A DNA stretch of 64,000 nucleotides from Mugil cephalus (lineage: Eukaryota; Chordata; Actinopteri; Mugiliformes; Mugilidae), in NCBI RefSeq assembly GCF_022458985.1, contig NC_061783.1, forward strand, positions 17,579,913 through 17,643,912. Direction: 5' to 3'. The position numbers and the translations under genes were made by a program. The notes below the pieces were generated by a model. The model made no database searches and was not told the DNA's origin. It saw nothing but the letters and a program-made list of their open reading frames with translations. Below are positions 26,601 through 37,720 of this stretch, one piece after another (position 1 is the stretch's first letter; each line of letters starts with the position of its first letter).

Positions 26601-29600
26601 TGTGGTGCAGGCGTATACACGACGAGCACAGCAGCCGCTTTACTGCATAAAGCAATCATGTTCTACTTCTCACTCTGCAACCCACATCTAACCTCGTCCC
26701 TTTTTTACTTTCTCTCTTCAGATCATTAAGGACCGAGTGTTTTCTCACATATCAAGGAACAAGTACATGTGGAACTCCTTGCCGGGAGGTCTGCTCGTCC
26801 TACCGGAGTACTCCACTCACCTTGCACATTTCCCTTTCTACTACCTTGGGCTAGGTAAACACACGCTTCATTTGAACATGCCAATTACGATCTCACATTT
26901 ATCAAAACTAAGATGAACAATCAAATAGTCCTTTTGCTACACTACTGAAATATATCAATAACAACTTCTGGAAAGTGGTGCAGCCTGAGCTGCTTTAACA
27001 AGCAGAGTAGAATTTCTGATACCCTAGTTGGGAATGTTCAAATTCTGTCTGTAAAACTGTATCTGATGATCACACATGCCGTCTTCTCTTCATGTCTTTG
27101 TTTTGGGATCTTTCTCAGGGGTCAGTCCGGGTCAAGAATTCACCGCTGTCATCCATGCCGTCTCTCCGTTGGTTTCACAGTCTCAGCCGATCATGAAGCT
27201 ACTTCAGGTGGTCTCCAAGTCAAAGTACTGCTCACAGGTAAGACGAGCAAAACTGTGAGATAACGGTCAAAAACTGTTTTGTACATTTGCATTTCAAGGT
27301 TCTCTGTACATCTTCACGATAAAATGGTAGTGAAGCAACAATCAGGGCAAGTTCCCAGAAACACACTGTGGAATGGGTCTTCCTGGACTTGACTAAGCAG
27401 AAGGGCTTCGTTCAGGGAGGTTACCATGGATCTAGAGAAGTCGTCTGCAGTGATGGAAGAAAGATCGATGGAGTGCTGCCGAGATCACGGCTAGACAGAA
27501 GACACTCAACGCCTTGTTATGAAGAAAATGGATTCAAAGGACTATTTCAGCAGAAGTGCAAGCATTGTGTCCGTTGGAGCACTGCTCATCTTTTACAAAT
27601 ACTATCCCTGCAGTGAAGCATGGCGGTGGCAGCATCATGCATCATATAAGGGTGCTTCACAGCAGCAGGGACAGGGAGATTTGTCAGAATGAGAAGGAGG
27701 AAGAATTCGGTCGAATACATATGGGTCCTTTGCAGATTTAAGGTAGCTGTACAACAAACCAAAGAATTAAGGTTAGGTGGTGTATCGGTTCATTCCAAAC
27801 ACTGGTATTCCTTTTCGTTACGATAATTTTTAATATACCGGTGTATTTGTTTACACAGAGTTTGGAATGCTGTGCTGCAAGACACTGTTTCAGACCTGAT
27901 CATGTTCAATGTAGCGGTTGTCAACACGCATGGTGAATGTGTCACTGCAAGGCATGGTGAAGATGGAAAGGTCTGAAAATTAGCGGCAAAACGAGAGGAC
28001 ACTGAAGACACGGACGAAGCCAAAAAAGATTGTGTTTGATTATTCTACAATATTTACTCATCATCACAGTAACATAGTCCATCCTTTGTCAGTCTACGGC
28101 ATTAATTCCCCTCTCAACCAGCAGAAAATGTTGTGAACACCTGAGTATGCATGAAAAAAAAAAAATACAGAGACAAACCGCCCAGCCCTACAAAGAATAT
28201 ACTGCCTTAGGCCACAAGTCTCTGTCAGCCCTTTAGTGGCCCAGCCTAAATACTAACATAAACCCCAGAGAACATCAACAGCAAATCTTGTATATGGCAG
28301 TTCAGATAATGGTGAGATTGTAAGACTTGGATCTCAAGTCCAGCAGTCTTTGTGACACTTACCCACAAAGGCTGTTGCAATTGCTGAATAGTAAATATGA
28401 GATTTCAGTTTTGAATTTTTAATGTTTTCAGTTTGTGAATTATTGAACATTGATTGATGAGCAAAAGTTTAAATTAAGTCTACAACGGAAAGCGCACGAG
28501 AAGTGAAGCACGTTATGAATCTGCTGTATTACGAGAAGGGAGCACATCTCTGCCAGCAGCCATTTCCAGTAAATCAACTGCGCCCACATGTGTATTGTGT
28601 TATATGAACTTCATTCCTTCCGCTATCCTAGATCATCATTCTGTGGAACAGCGAGAAGGCGCCACCCAATCGGAGCAAGTGGCCTCCCATGCCCGTCCCC
28701 CTCACTGTGACAGACGGCAGGAGGAAGGTGAGGCCCGACGCCACTCACAACTCTCGCAGAGAAGCTGGCTCTGACGTCTGAGTGTCAGGATGACAGACTG
28801 TCAGCCGCTCCGTCTGTTTATGTAGCCCTCGCTCTTTGTCTGCATAAATCCATCTTTCAGCCTGATGTCTATTTTTCTCTTTCTTTCTTTCTACCCGCGC
28901 GCATCCGACGTGTTCACCGATATGTGTGGGGTTCACTTTCCTAAACGACGCTCAGTCTTTACGTATCGTCCGTCTTCCTTTCAAGCAAAATAAAAAAAAT
29001 CTGCAGTGAGAGCACTCATTCCCACTTAACTTGAATTAGTGTTAACGTGATCATGTCTAATCTCTCAAAGCACACCCCGGACTACAAACAGGACCAGAGT
29101 TAGACTGGATTTAACGACATTGTTTCTCTCACAGACCACCAGTCGGTTTCTACCTCACGTTGCCATAGAGACAGAAGCAGTGCTGAGCCTGGACGAGGAT
29201 ACGGTCCTGCTGACCAGTGAGGTGTGTGTACATGCATTTGTAATATACACAAAGCAACAGTGCACAAGCGTAAGAAACAGTTGTTATTACCGCTAATAAT
29301 TATACAGTATCTTGAGTTTTCCACGTCTCTACTTGCAGGTCAACTTTGCCTTCTTGGTGTGGCGGAGCTTCCCTGAGCGGATTGTAGGCTACCCTCCCAG
29401 GAGCCATTTCTGGGATCCCCTAAAGCGTGCCTGGGGCTACACCTCTAAGTGGACCAACGACTACTCTATCGTCCTGACTGGAGCTGCCTTTTACCACAGG
29501 TGGATAAAAACACATGGAAAAAAAATTAAAAATAAAGATGTGAAACTTCATTAAGAGATATATGAGATACTTGTAGTGGAAGTCTGTATCCAGGACAAAG

Positions 29601-31061
29601 AGAGATTTGAAAACAACAATATTGTGCTGATAGTTTTCATTTAATACATTAGAAACTAATAAGAGACAACCTGGTGAGGGGACATTCTGAAAGAAAAAGG
29701 CATTGAGAACAATTGTGTGGGTGAGCCAGAGGAAAGAAAGAACGCGGGCGAATTAGTCTGGGATTATTTTGAGCACTTTGATTAATAAAAAAGGCCTAAA
29801 GTCGGTTTTTGCGCAATGGTCGTGACTTCTTCCTCAATATGCATGTAATTACTCCGCAGACAACACACTCCGAAAGCCGCTCAAGCCTCGTGACATTTTC
29901 AGACAATGCCGTCATTTTTCGTCAGCGGTTTGAATGAAAATTTAAATCCTTACAGAAAATAGACGCATGAGCATTCACCTCAAATGCCCTCTTTTCACTT
30001 CCCGAACAATGAAATAAGAATGAGTAGTGAAGTCTATAAAAGATGCATTGTTCAGCCTGGGAACAGACGAGTGTAGTCTGTCACTATTGATATCTTTACT
30101 TTATACTAATAAAGCAATCTTTTTCTTTTATATAAATAAATGTGGTTGAGCCTAAATAGCGGAAGTCTGACTCAGTCTAACTCACACACTGAATTGAAAG
30201 CACGGCACTGCGATCGCCAGTCTTGAAGGAGTAGGGGACATATGCATGCAGCAGTGGGGTCTAGCCTGACGTATACAATCTTAAATCCCACTGGTGGTGA
30301 AATGGTTAACTTGTCCCAGATACATATCATTGACATACATGGACAGATTCCTCTGTATGACCATCACCATCCACTTCACGGTTTCTCGGCCTCCTGTTGT
30401 GATCAGTTACATAAATATCTCTTTTTGGGTTGAGTTTTTAGACGCCAGTGCAGGTATGATGCTAAAATTAAATAACAGTGATACAGAAGATCACGTAGAG
30501 CACACCAAGGTGTTCTTTCTTTTCTAGTCATGTCTCCTCTTCTTGACACTAAGATGCCCCAGATGTTCCTTCACCTGCCTGCTTTAATCAAGAATCCGCT
30601 TATCTGCACCACAGGTACTACCACTACCTGTTCTCCCACTACCTGCCCCAGTCTCTGAGGGCTCTGGTGGACCGCACGTCCAACTGCGAGGACATCCTGA
30701 TGAACTTCCTGGTCTCTGCCGTGACTCACCTGCCGCCGATCAAAGTGGCTCAAAGGAAGCAGTACAAGGAGCTGCCCGGTCCACAGGTAGGTCGCCGCTC
30801 GCGTTCAGCCGCGCGGGACTCAAATGTCGGGATGGGTCTGGATGGCGAATGACGAGTTCTTGCTTTACTCCCCAGGGCACCAAGAGCGTCCCCTGGGCCA
30901 ACCCGGAGCACTTCAATCAGAGGCAGGAGTGTGTCAACACTTTCGCCAACTGGTTTGGCTACATGCCTCTAGTCCACTCCCAGTTTCGCCTGGACCCCGT
31001 GCTCTTCAAAGATCAAGTGTCCGTCCTCCGAAAGAAGTACAAAGACCTGGAGAGGGCATAA
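17640..31061 (+). CDS. ext1c: EXT1-family exostosin glycosyltransferase, exons 2-11 (5' exon outside window)
   Basis: Golgi type II membrane glycosyltransferase that polymerises the GlcA-GlcNAc backbone of heparan sulfate. Exons: 17640-17733, 21090-21197, 23567-23686, 26722-26854, 27119-27237, 28632-28727, 29135-29221, 29339-29499, 30615-30786, 30876-31061. All have AG/GT borders and compatible phases; the first three lengths (94, 108, 120) equal those of human EXT1 as I remember them. About 424 residues are encoded: the end of the GT47 domain ([34 protein letters not shown]) and the whole GT64 domain with a DXD-type [33 protein letters not shown] and the C-terminus [18 protein letters not shown]. 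The transmembrane anchor is off-window. It is more diverged than ext1a/ext1b would be and shares residues with EXTL1 (VPLTV, FLVW, FPFYYL, AAFYHRYYH), so the symbol is tentative. The family call is secure. Confidence 0.93.
21913..21943. repeat. Interstitial telomeric repeat, GGGTTA orientation
   Basis: GGGTAA followed by four GGGTTA units, inside an exostosin intron. Confidence 0.9.
22256..22345 (-). repeat. 3' tail of a fish LINE-type element
   Basis: On the minus strand it reads TTTCCCTGAGGGAGTCG..GATCAATAAAGTTGAGTCTAAGTC. This is the characteristic untranslated end of teleost non-LTR retrotransposons (a 'dry' TTCCCTxxGGGATCAATAAAG motif). No coding part remains. Confidence 0.6.
24780..25201 (-). 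mobile_element. TIR element copy with a transposase relic
   Basis: The right end, GTGGTCATAATGTTACGGC, is a family terminus at about 25176-25195. On the minus strand a short frame around 24840-24990 reads [18 protein letters not shown]. This is a damaged form of the WPPNSPDLNPIEYLWD motif holding the second catalytic acidic residue region of Tc1/mariner transposases. It ties the whole TIR family in this window to that superfamily. The left terminus is missing. Confidence 0.75.
27540..27745 (+). pseudogene. Relic of a Tc1-type transposase
   Basis: The plus strand around 27612-27690 reads VKHGGGSIM.. and ..[10 protein letters not shown], resembling the conserved HGGGSxMxWGCF block of Tc1-like transposases. 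Frameshifts and stops occur on both sides. It lies in the exostosin intron between 27237 and 28632. Confidence 0.5.
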
Positions 31062-31558
31062 GGAGTACGGGCATCTCGTCTAGTGGCCTTTCGGACACAC
31101 AAGTGAACCAATGAGTTGAGGACTGACTGTGTCCACGGTGGCAGCGGGGTCCATTTGTGACATGGACAAAGTACAATCATCAAACGGACCCTGGTGGTCT
31201 GTCCTGGACTATCTCCATATGAATATGAAGACATATAAGGGGGTCTGTAAAGGTTTGAAAAGAGCTTCAAATGATTCTCATGGACCTCCATGAGTCTGGT
31301 AAGACAGCAGAGGAGGAAATGCCTCGAACCGGCCTCTCACTGAGAAAGGACAATCTCTGTTGGACGGCATAATGAAAAGATGTCACTTCTACCGCAGTGA
31401 CAATGAGGAGGGACAGACTATCTCCTGCCAGGAGCACCCATGGGACTGGCACTGGTGCCATGCACTCTGGCTGTCGATGAGAGTCTCAGCATTACTGTGT
31501 GGGGACCGTTGCCAAGGAAACAGATCATTTCACCCCCAAAAACGCTAACTGTAAAACC

Positions 31559-31564
31559 AATAAA
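31559..31564 (+). terminator. Candidate polyadenylation signal of the exostosin gene
   Basis: A canonical AATAAA about 500 bases after the stop codon at 31059-31061. It is the first such signal downstream on this strand, giving a 3' UTR of about 0.5 kb. Confidence 0.5.
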
Positions 31565-32603
31565 ATGATTTCTAAATGCAAGCTCCACTGTGGTGGCTCT
31601 GCAGAAATGGTCCAAATGGTTTCTGTTTTCCTAGCAGCTCCGGCCAAACAAAGCAAAAAAAACAGACGCTTTCGACCCCCGAGTCACATTTTAAGATACA
31701 GGAAACGTATCAGTGTCAGCGAAAGGCACGTGATGCTGAAAGCAACTGACCGCAATTGTATTCTTTATCTCTAAATGCTCTGGGAAGTCAACAAGGAATA
31801 ATCTCATCCTCATTCCTGAGAAAAGGAGTGTCTCATCTCGATTACATGCTCTTGGAAAACTGGAAAAAAAAAGAAAAAAAGTGTAGATTTAGTGGTTCAA
31901 AAAGAGACCAGACTTGAGACCTGTACGTGAATGTGGTGTACAATGAACACACTTTGTCTAGAACATCCAGTGCCGCACGCAACGGTCATTTGACGATGTC
32001 ATCAATGGCTCTGAATGTCAGAAAAAGGTCTGTCACCAAGGTGACTAATAGCCTAATAGCTCCAAATCCAGCATTCAGCCAAATGGTCACATTTGGAATT
32101 TCAATAATCATTACAATATCAGCCGTCTAATTTGTCTGCCAGTTGACTTATTCCAATTTTACTCTCAACAAAAGCATACCACTATAGTTTGGAGACACAT
32201 TCTCATTCAATTCAATGAGAACGTGCGTCCCAACTTTTTACTGGTACTGTAATTCTAATTATCCAACCGTATGTCAACGACTGATGACAAGCAGAATGAA
32301 ATCCTGCGTTTTTTTTGAAGGAGGAACGAAATCAGCGAGTACTACAACTGTGCTGCGATTCTGATGCTTTGTTGTTGTAGCGTAAGGAAAGAGTCCGAAT
32401 GTGCCTCATCGTGCGTAGGTGGATGCGCTTTGATGGTCTTATATATCGTCTCAGTTGTAAAACAAACCGTCCATTCCCACATCAGCCCGCAGGCTATGGA
32501 GTCACAGAACGGAGCGCATATTTCAACGTCAGAGTGGGCCAGTCTTCTGTTTGGGAACAGGACATATATAAAATAGATGTTAGGAAATTTTGTTAACAAA
32601 AAG

Positions 32604-32609
32604 TTTATT
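32604..32609 (-). terminator. Candidate polyadenylation signal of med30
   Basis: TTTATT on the plus strand (AATAAA on minus), about 830 bases after the med30 stop. The intervening 32610-33436 would be the 3' UTR. It faces the exostosin signal at 31559 across about 1 kb with no other gene. Confidence 0.4.
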
Positions 32610-33436
32610 TCGTACAAAAACAGAATCGGCCCAGCAGGCCCAGCTTTTTTGTCCCACCGTTTACAAAAATAAATTCACAGGCAAGCAAGTCTGTACACCC
32701 TCGGGGTAAACAGGTGCGGTGTCTAGCACTCAGGAAGCTAATCTCATTAAGCATGTGCACACACACACACACTTATGTACAAAGCACCTGAGATACATAG
32801 CTGCCAAGGGGCTACTTTGAATTCTGAACCCATAGTGTTTTACAACCGACATAGCATATTATGGGTAATTGTTCCTATTGTAAACACAGTCATCAGATCA
32901 ACTTCTGTGCTTTCTGGAAGAATTAAGAGGAGTGAATTCAAGCCCGTCTGGTGTCAAGTCAGTGCCTGGAGGCAGAACACCGTGAATACGGTGTTTTTAA
33001 AACGCTTCTGTTGTTATTCTTACCTGAGGCAAAACAGGTTTCAACTCATTATTTAAACAGTATGAAACAGGAGTTGATAACTTATTTGAATAAGCATAAT
33101 TTCACAAACAGCTGCCGAGCACTTGGCAAACGTACGTCTGTCGTCAGCTGCCTTGAATAAACAGAGCTTCTCGGAACTGGAGTGCGTTAAGCAGACACAA
33201 GCTAATCCTCGTTTCGGCTTCAAGTCTTTTCTCATCGATAGTTTGTCTCTCGAAAACTTCTGGATTGAGAGTTTCAGTGATGCAGTGACAGCACGAGAGA
33301 AAAAAAGAAAAAAAAAAAAAGACGGATGTGGATGGTCCCATATCCAAAATCCAACAGAAATTCCCTTATTTCACCCGCCGTTATTCAGTCTGTACACGTG
33401 CGGAGGAATGCACGGAGAGGACCTCACAGGGAGCCG

Positions 33437-35081
33437 TCATTTCCTCAGCGTCAGCATGGCATTGACGTCCCACAGCAGGTTCCTCATTTGATCCATCAGA
33501 ACCTTCATCTCCTGGTTCTTCTGACGTACCTTCTGCAGGTGAACCCCAAGATATGTGGCAATTAGTCAAACTCGTTTTTTTACACCCACAGACTGGGACA
33601 TCAATAACGATGTCAGCAGCAAAAACACGCGAGCTAACGACCCTCGGGGCGACCGTTTCTATTTTGTCCAATCCCCCGGTGACAATTTTGTAACCTAACC
33701 GAAAGTACTTAGTGGCTTCCTGCTGCTCCCAACCCACCGCCCCCAGAAAACAACCCAATTTTGAAGATGCAAATGATGCACGGTTCCTGCATTCTCTCTA
33801 TCACGTCCAGAGAAAAGCTCAACTTGTGTCGGCACTGCCACCTAGAGGAATCTGCAGGGGATTTGTACTCAGCTTCACTCAGTACAATGCAGTGAAGTAT
33901 CACTGCTCCCATTTAGTAAAATATAGACTAAAATGCGCACTTTATGTTTTAAAGGTTATTTTGTCGAAGAAAAATAATAAAAGACAGTGAAATAGCCAAC
34001 TATAATAATAACAATATGAGTAATATTAAAGCAAAAATGCCAAATTTCTGTTTATTGCTGCTCATGAGTAAATATTTTTGAACCGTTCAGCCTAATAAAG
34101 TAATCGGCACGTTAATATATGAGCTAGAGCTCTAAACTTGCATAAAGGTGTGGTTTTTACACTATTTATCTCTTCACATTGCTTATTACAATTAGCCAGT
34201 AAAGTTAAATCATACTTAATACCATTTTCGCTTATTAATGACAGCCTATAATGAAGAACATCTTTCCTAATTAGGTCAACACATCACCGTTTTTTTTTTT
34301 TTTTGATAGATCATATCAAATAAAAAAGAAATCCTTTGTAGCAGCCCGACCTGAATTACAAAGAGTATGATAATAATTTTCTGTCACTGCTGATTTTTAC
34401 TTTAGAGAAAAAGAAAAGAACACAAACCCACCTCCAGAACCTCTTTCCTTTCTTGATTGACAGCGGGACTACAAGGCTCCACTCTGGCAGAAACCAGCTC
34501 CTCTCCAACATATGGCACAAGCTAAATATACACAGCAAATGCAAAGAGCATAAAAAAGGGTGCAAATTATGCAGGGAGACAAGTCTGCAAATGCACTGTT
34601 ATTCTGGATGGAACGACAGAAGGAGAATCAATTTTCAGGATTACTGGTTATAAAACGGCAAACAAGGTTTTTACAGAAATCGGAGCGTGATCCTTACCTC
34701 TGTTGGTCCCTCTTGGAGGTCAGAGGTCATCTCCACGCAGCGTTCATACAGGAGCCGGAGCTTTCGGAAGAGCAGGGCGAGCTGCCGGAGGTGTTCCTGG
34801 AGCTTACTAAAGCGGTCCTGATACATGGCCTGGCTCTGAGTTACGCCGTTAGGAAGCTGGTCAAAGGCACAAAGCGTCACCTCATGAGCATATGTTCATA
34901 TTCGATTCCAGTGCATTTATACACAGAATTTCATCATTTTTCTGTACGTTTGATCCCAGTTTTAGTTTAATTCACTCTGCTTTTAACATATGTTCAATAC
35001 AAGCGTACCCAGCCTGGGTAAAAAGGAGTGCCAACACAACTCATATTTCGAGTTTCCAGAGGTTAAAGCATAGGCAAAGAA

Positions 35082-35124
<43 letters not shown>

Positions 35125-36203
35125 CTCAGCATGATGAGCAAGAACAAGCTGGAGAAAGTCAGTGATTCACTGGAAAACACAGACACACACAATTAGAGAC
35201 GCGGATCAGGTGGAGACGGGAGGGTGAGCAAGACGGATGCTGACAAGCACGCCAAGCAGATACGCCAGAAAGGATGACAGGGCAAATTTAAAGTGACAGG
35301 GAACACAGGAACCCTTTAAGCCAGAAAAAAAAAAAACACACAAAAAAACCCCCCATCACCCATTCCGATAAGATATACACACACTTGACAAGAGACAGCG
35401 AAGGACGGACTGCAGTGCTCTTAGAGAAGTTTCAGGGTTTCTGCAGGTTTGAAAGTAAGACTTAAGACTTTGTTAAGACCATTAACAAAGTCTCAAGTCT
35501 TCAATTTAACACCTACACTGTACGAAAAATGAGGAAAATCAGAGACCCACAATTACTTTCAAAATAACAAAATGAACTATCACTCAACAATCAACTCAGG
35601 ACATCCCCGAGGGTGGGCTCCACTAATGAGTAACAAAAACATAATAGGCCAGGGATCATACTGCAAATTAAGTGGCAAATGGATGTAAAGATTTAAGACT
35701 TGACTAAATGTAATTTAAGAACTACAGTGCAAAAAATTGCTTGTATGTAAGATTTGATAAGGCCTTCAATTGGGATTATCAAATTTTAGACTCCACAGAA
35801 ACCCTGAGTTATCTCAAAAAAAAGAAGATATGTCATAGTGGTGATAAAAAATTCTCTGCTGCCCTTCCCTTTAAATATATCAATAGACAGAACTAGTGTA
35901 GATTATTGATTTGATTACTAAAAAGGCTGGTGTAGAGACAAAATGACTAACAATATGTCCCATTACCTGCGTGGCTCGTGTAATCTGGAAGATCTCCATG
36001 GTGCGTGTGACTATATCCTGTACCGTCTCCTGTCCGATCCTGCAGAGGAACACTGGAGAGATCTCTCTCAGGGCTCCCTGGGGGGGCATGGGCTGTTGAC
36101 CTGGAGCTCCTGCACCACCGGGGGGCAGGTGAGGTGGCTGTTGCTGCTGCTGCTGCTGTGGCATCCCTGCCATCCCCGGCTTCTGGGGTAAAGAAGCTGC
36201 CAT
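33437..36203 (-). CDS. med30: Mediator complex subunit 30 (complete coding sequence)
   Basis: A metazoan subunit of the Mediator coactivator that bridges transcription factors and RNA polymerase II in the nucleus. Coding exons in order: 36203-35967, 34856-34698, 34521-34432, 33532-33437. All have consensus borders and are in phase 0, giving 193 residues against 178 in human. The N-terminus is Pro/Gln-rich with a run of seven Gln. The conserved core follows: CRIGQETVQDIVTRTMEIFQ, LPNGVTQ, MYQDRFSKLQEHLRQL, FRKLRLLYERC, LVPYVGEEL, QKNQEMKVLMDQMRNLLWD and a C-terminal MLTLRK. The latter half is predicted to be helical or coiled coil. The ATG at 36203 lies two bases inside its exon, after the acceptor TTTGTAG. 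A non-coding first exon ends at 37511. The gene is convergent with the exostosin gene, as in human 8q24 (MED30-EXT1). A retroelement occupies its first intron. Confidence 0.96.
35085..35123. repeat. (AT)n microsatellite in med30 intron
   Basis: About 19 uninterrupted AT units. Confidence 0.95.
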
Positions 36204-36208
36204 ATCTA

Positions 36209-37005
36209 CAAATCTGTGGCAAACATAAAGATGGTGGTTTGGTTCTCTGGAATGTGGACAAGAAGACCAAGGAGCTGGTCGCTGACTTCAGGAGGAAGAG
36301 GACATCAGTGGAGACCATCACCATCTAGGGCCTGGAGGTGGACTGCTACAAGTGCCTGGGAGTCTGCATGAACAACAGGCTGGACTTACGGGACAACAGC
36401 GATGCTGTTTACAGGAAGGGCCTGAGCAGACTCAGCTCAGGTCTTTTAATGTGTGTATTGAGGTACTAGAGTCATTCTACCAGTCTGCTGTTTTGAGTAT
36501 CCTCTACTTTGCTGCCACTGGACAAACTGCTCTCCACTGCAGACAAACATTAGAGGGACAGAGGAGCTCATTTTCCAGCGGAGTGATTCAGTTCTGCTTC
36601 CATAGTGAACGCTACAGGACTTCTCTTATACCTTACTCCATCCAGCTGCATAACAGCTTATGTTTTTTGTAAACGTTTCACTCTTAACTGCACATCTCAT
36701 GTCTCATGTTCTCCAATCCCTTGTCCATCATATAGCCTATTTCTGTTATTATGTTATTTATTAGTTTAGTTTTTTTTTTTGTACCGTATTTTATGTTTCA
36801 GGTTGACTTTTAACATCTGGCCAGGGACAGCAGATGAAAACTAGCCTCTTGGCTAATTCTGGCTCATTTATGATTTATTATACCTACAATTCATCGTTTA
36901 TTAATGTGCACTCTCCCTGACAAATAAATCAATAAAATAAATAAAACAACTAAGCTACTATGACCAAACAATTTCCCCTGTGGATCATTAAAGTCTGTCT
37001 AAGTC
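36209..37005 (+). mobile_element. LINE (non-LTR retrotransposon) 3' fragment in med30 intron 1
   Basis: The plus strand, opposite to med30, reads TKELVADFRRKRTSVETITI, a stop, then YKCLGVCMNNRLDLRDNSDA and YRKGLSRL. After a frame change it reads ESFYQSAVLSILYFAA. These are the hallmark C-terminal blocks of fish L2/Rex1-type reverse transcriptase ORFs (TKELxxDFR, YKYLGVxxxxKLDW, FYQSVVxSVLxY). A CCCTGTGGATCATTAAAGTC tail at about 36976-36995 marks the 3' end. The copy is 5'-truncated and broken by stops and frameshifts, so it is inactive. Its 5' edge abuts the splice acceptor of the first med30 coding exon. Confidence 0.8.
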
Positions 37006-37311
37006 TATTAACTGTCCTTTATTGTTATAGTACCAATCTAACCACCAACACACTGAGGATGAAATCACTTGCTCCATCACCCTGACAGATGTACGTGGCT
37101 GAAAGCAACACTTTACCCTTCCACTCTGGACTTTCTCCCTTTGCGCCATCAGCTACAGTTTTCAGAGAGGTTGCCATATTATGCATCTCACCGCTCTAGT
37201 TTAAATGAATTTAGCAAACCTTATTTCTGGTGTGTCACACTTCGTGGAGTATAAAGCTAACGTTAGCTTATTCGAATAGCTAAAGGGAACTACATCGCAC
37301 TGTATAGCAGT

Positions 37312-37389
37312 GCCTTGTCAGTCTGGTGTAGTTTTGTGGGTATAGTGCATACACCATACCCACAAAACTTTACGAGACTGTCAAAGAAA
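37312..37389. other. Long imperfect inverted repeat (hairpin) in med30 intron 1
   Basis: The arms at about 37312-37344 and 37356-37387 are reverse complements with only a few mismatches and contain the shared block GTTTTGTGGGTAT/ATACCCACAAAAC. A loop of roughly 12 bases separates them. The size and near-perfect stem resemble a microRNA precursor or a small palindromic transposon. I do not recognise it as a named microRNA. Confidence 0.7.
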
Positions 37390-37510
37390 CGCCGTAATTC
37401 AGTGACGAAGCTAACCATGCTGGCCCAAACAACTCAGTAACGTTACTAGAGCAAGCTAGTTAGCATGTAGCCCGCTAACTTGCTAGCAACACGTTCAAAA
37501 AGCCGCTTAC

Positions 37511-37720
37511 CTGAATTCACAGCGTCCTTTGGCTGTATGCTGTCCGGATACGCCGGTCTAATCGAGTTGTTCCTAAAAAGAATAAGCTTGTTTATTTATT
37601 ATTTGAAATAAAACATGGTAAAGAGAGCTTTCCCCCTTTCAGAAAGCGCAGCGCGTTGTTATTTGTCATGGCGTCATTTCCGGTAAGAAAACGGCATATT
37701 TCCCGCCACTAGATGGAGAC
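37511..37720 (-). promoter_or_regulatory. med30 non-coding first exon and proximal promoter
   Basis: On minus, a splice donor CAG|GTAAGC at 37511/37510 defines the end of a 5' UTR exon, which splices to 36205. Upstream, at 37675-37683, lies CATTTCCGG (minus CCGGAAATG), an ETS-type site common in housekeeping promoters. TTTCCCGCC at 37699-37707 fits E2F, and CCACTAGATGGAG at 37706-37718 is close to the CTCF core. There is no TATA box. The exact transcription start is not determinable. Confidence 0.6.

Noticed and set aside
36134-36672. Plus-strand frames overlapping the med30 exon
   Set aside because: Antisense of med30 joined to a broken LINE reverse transcriptase; not a host gene.
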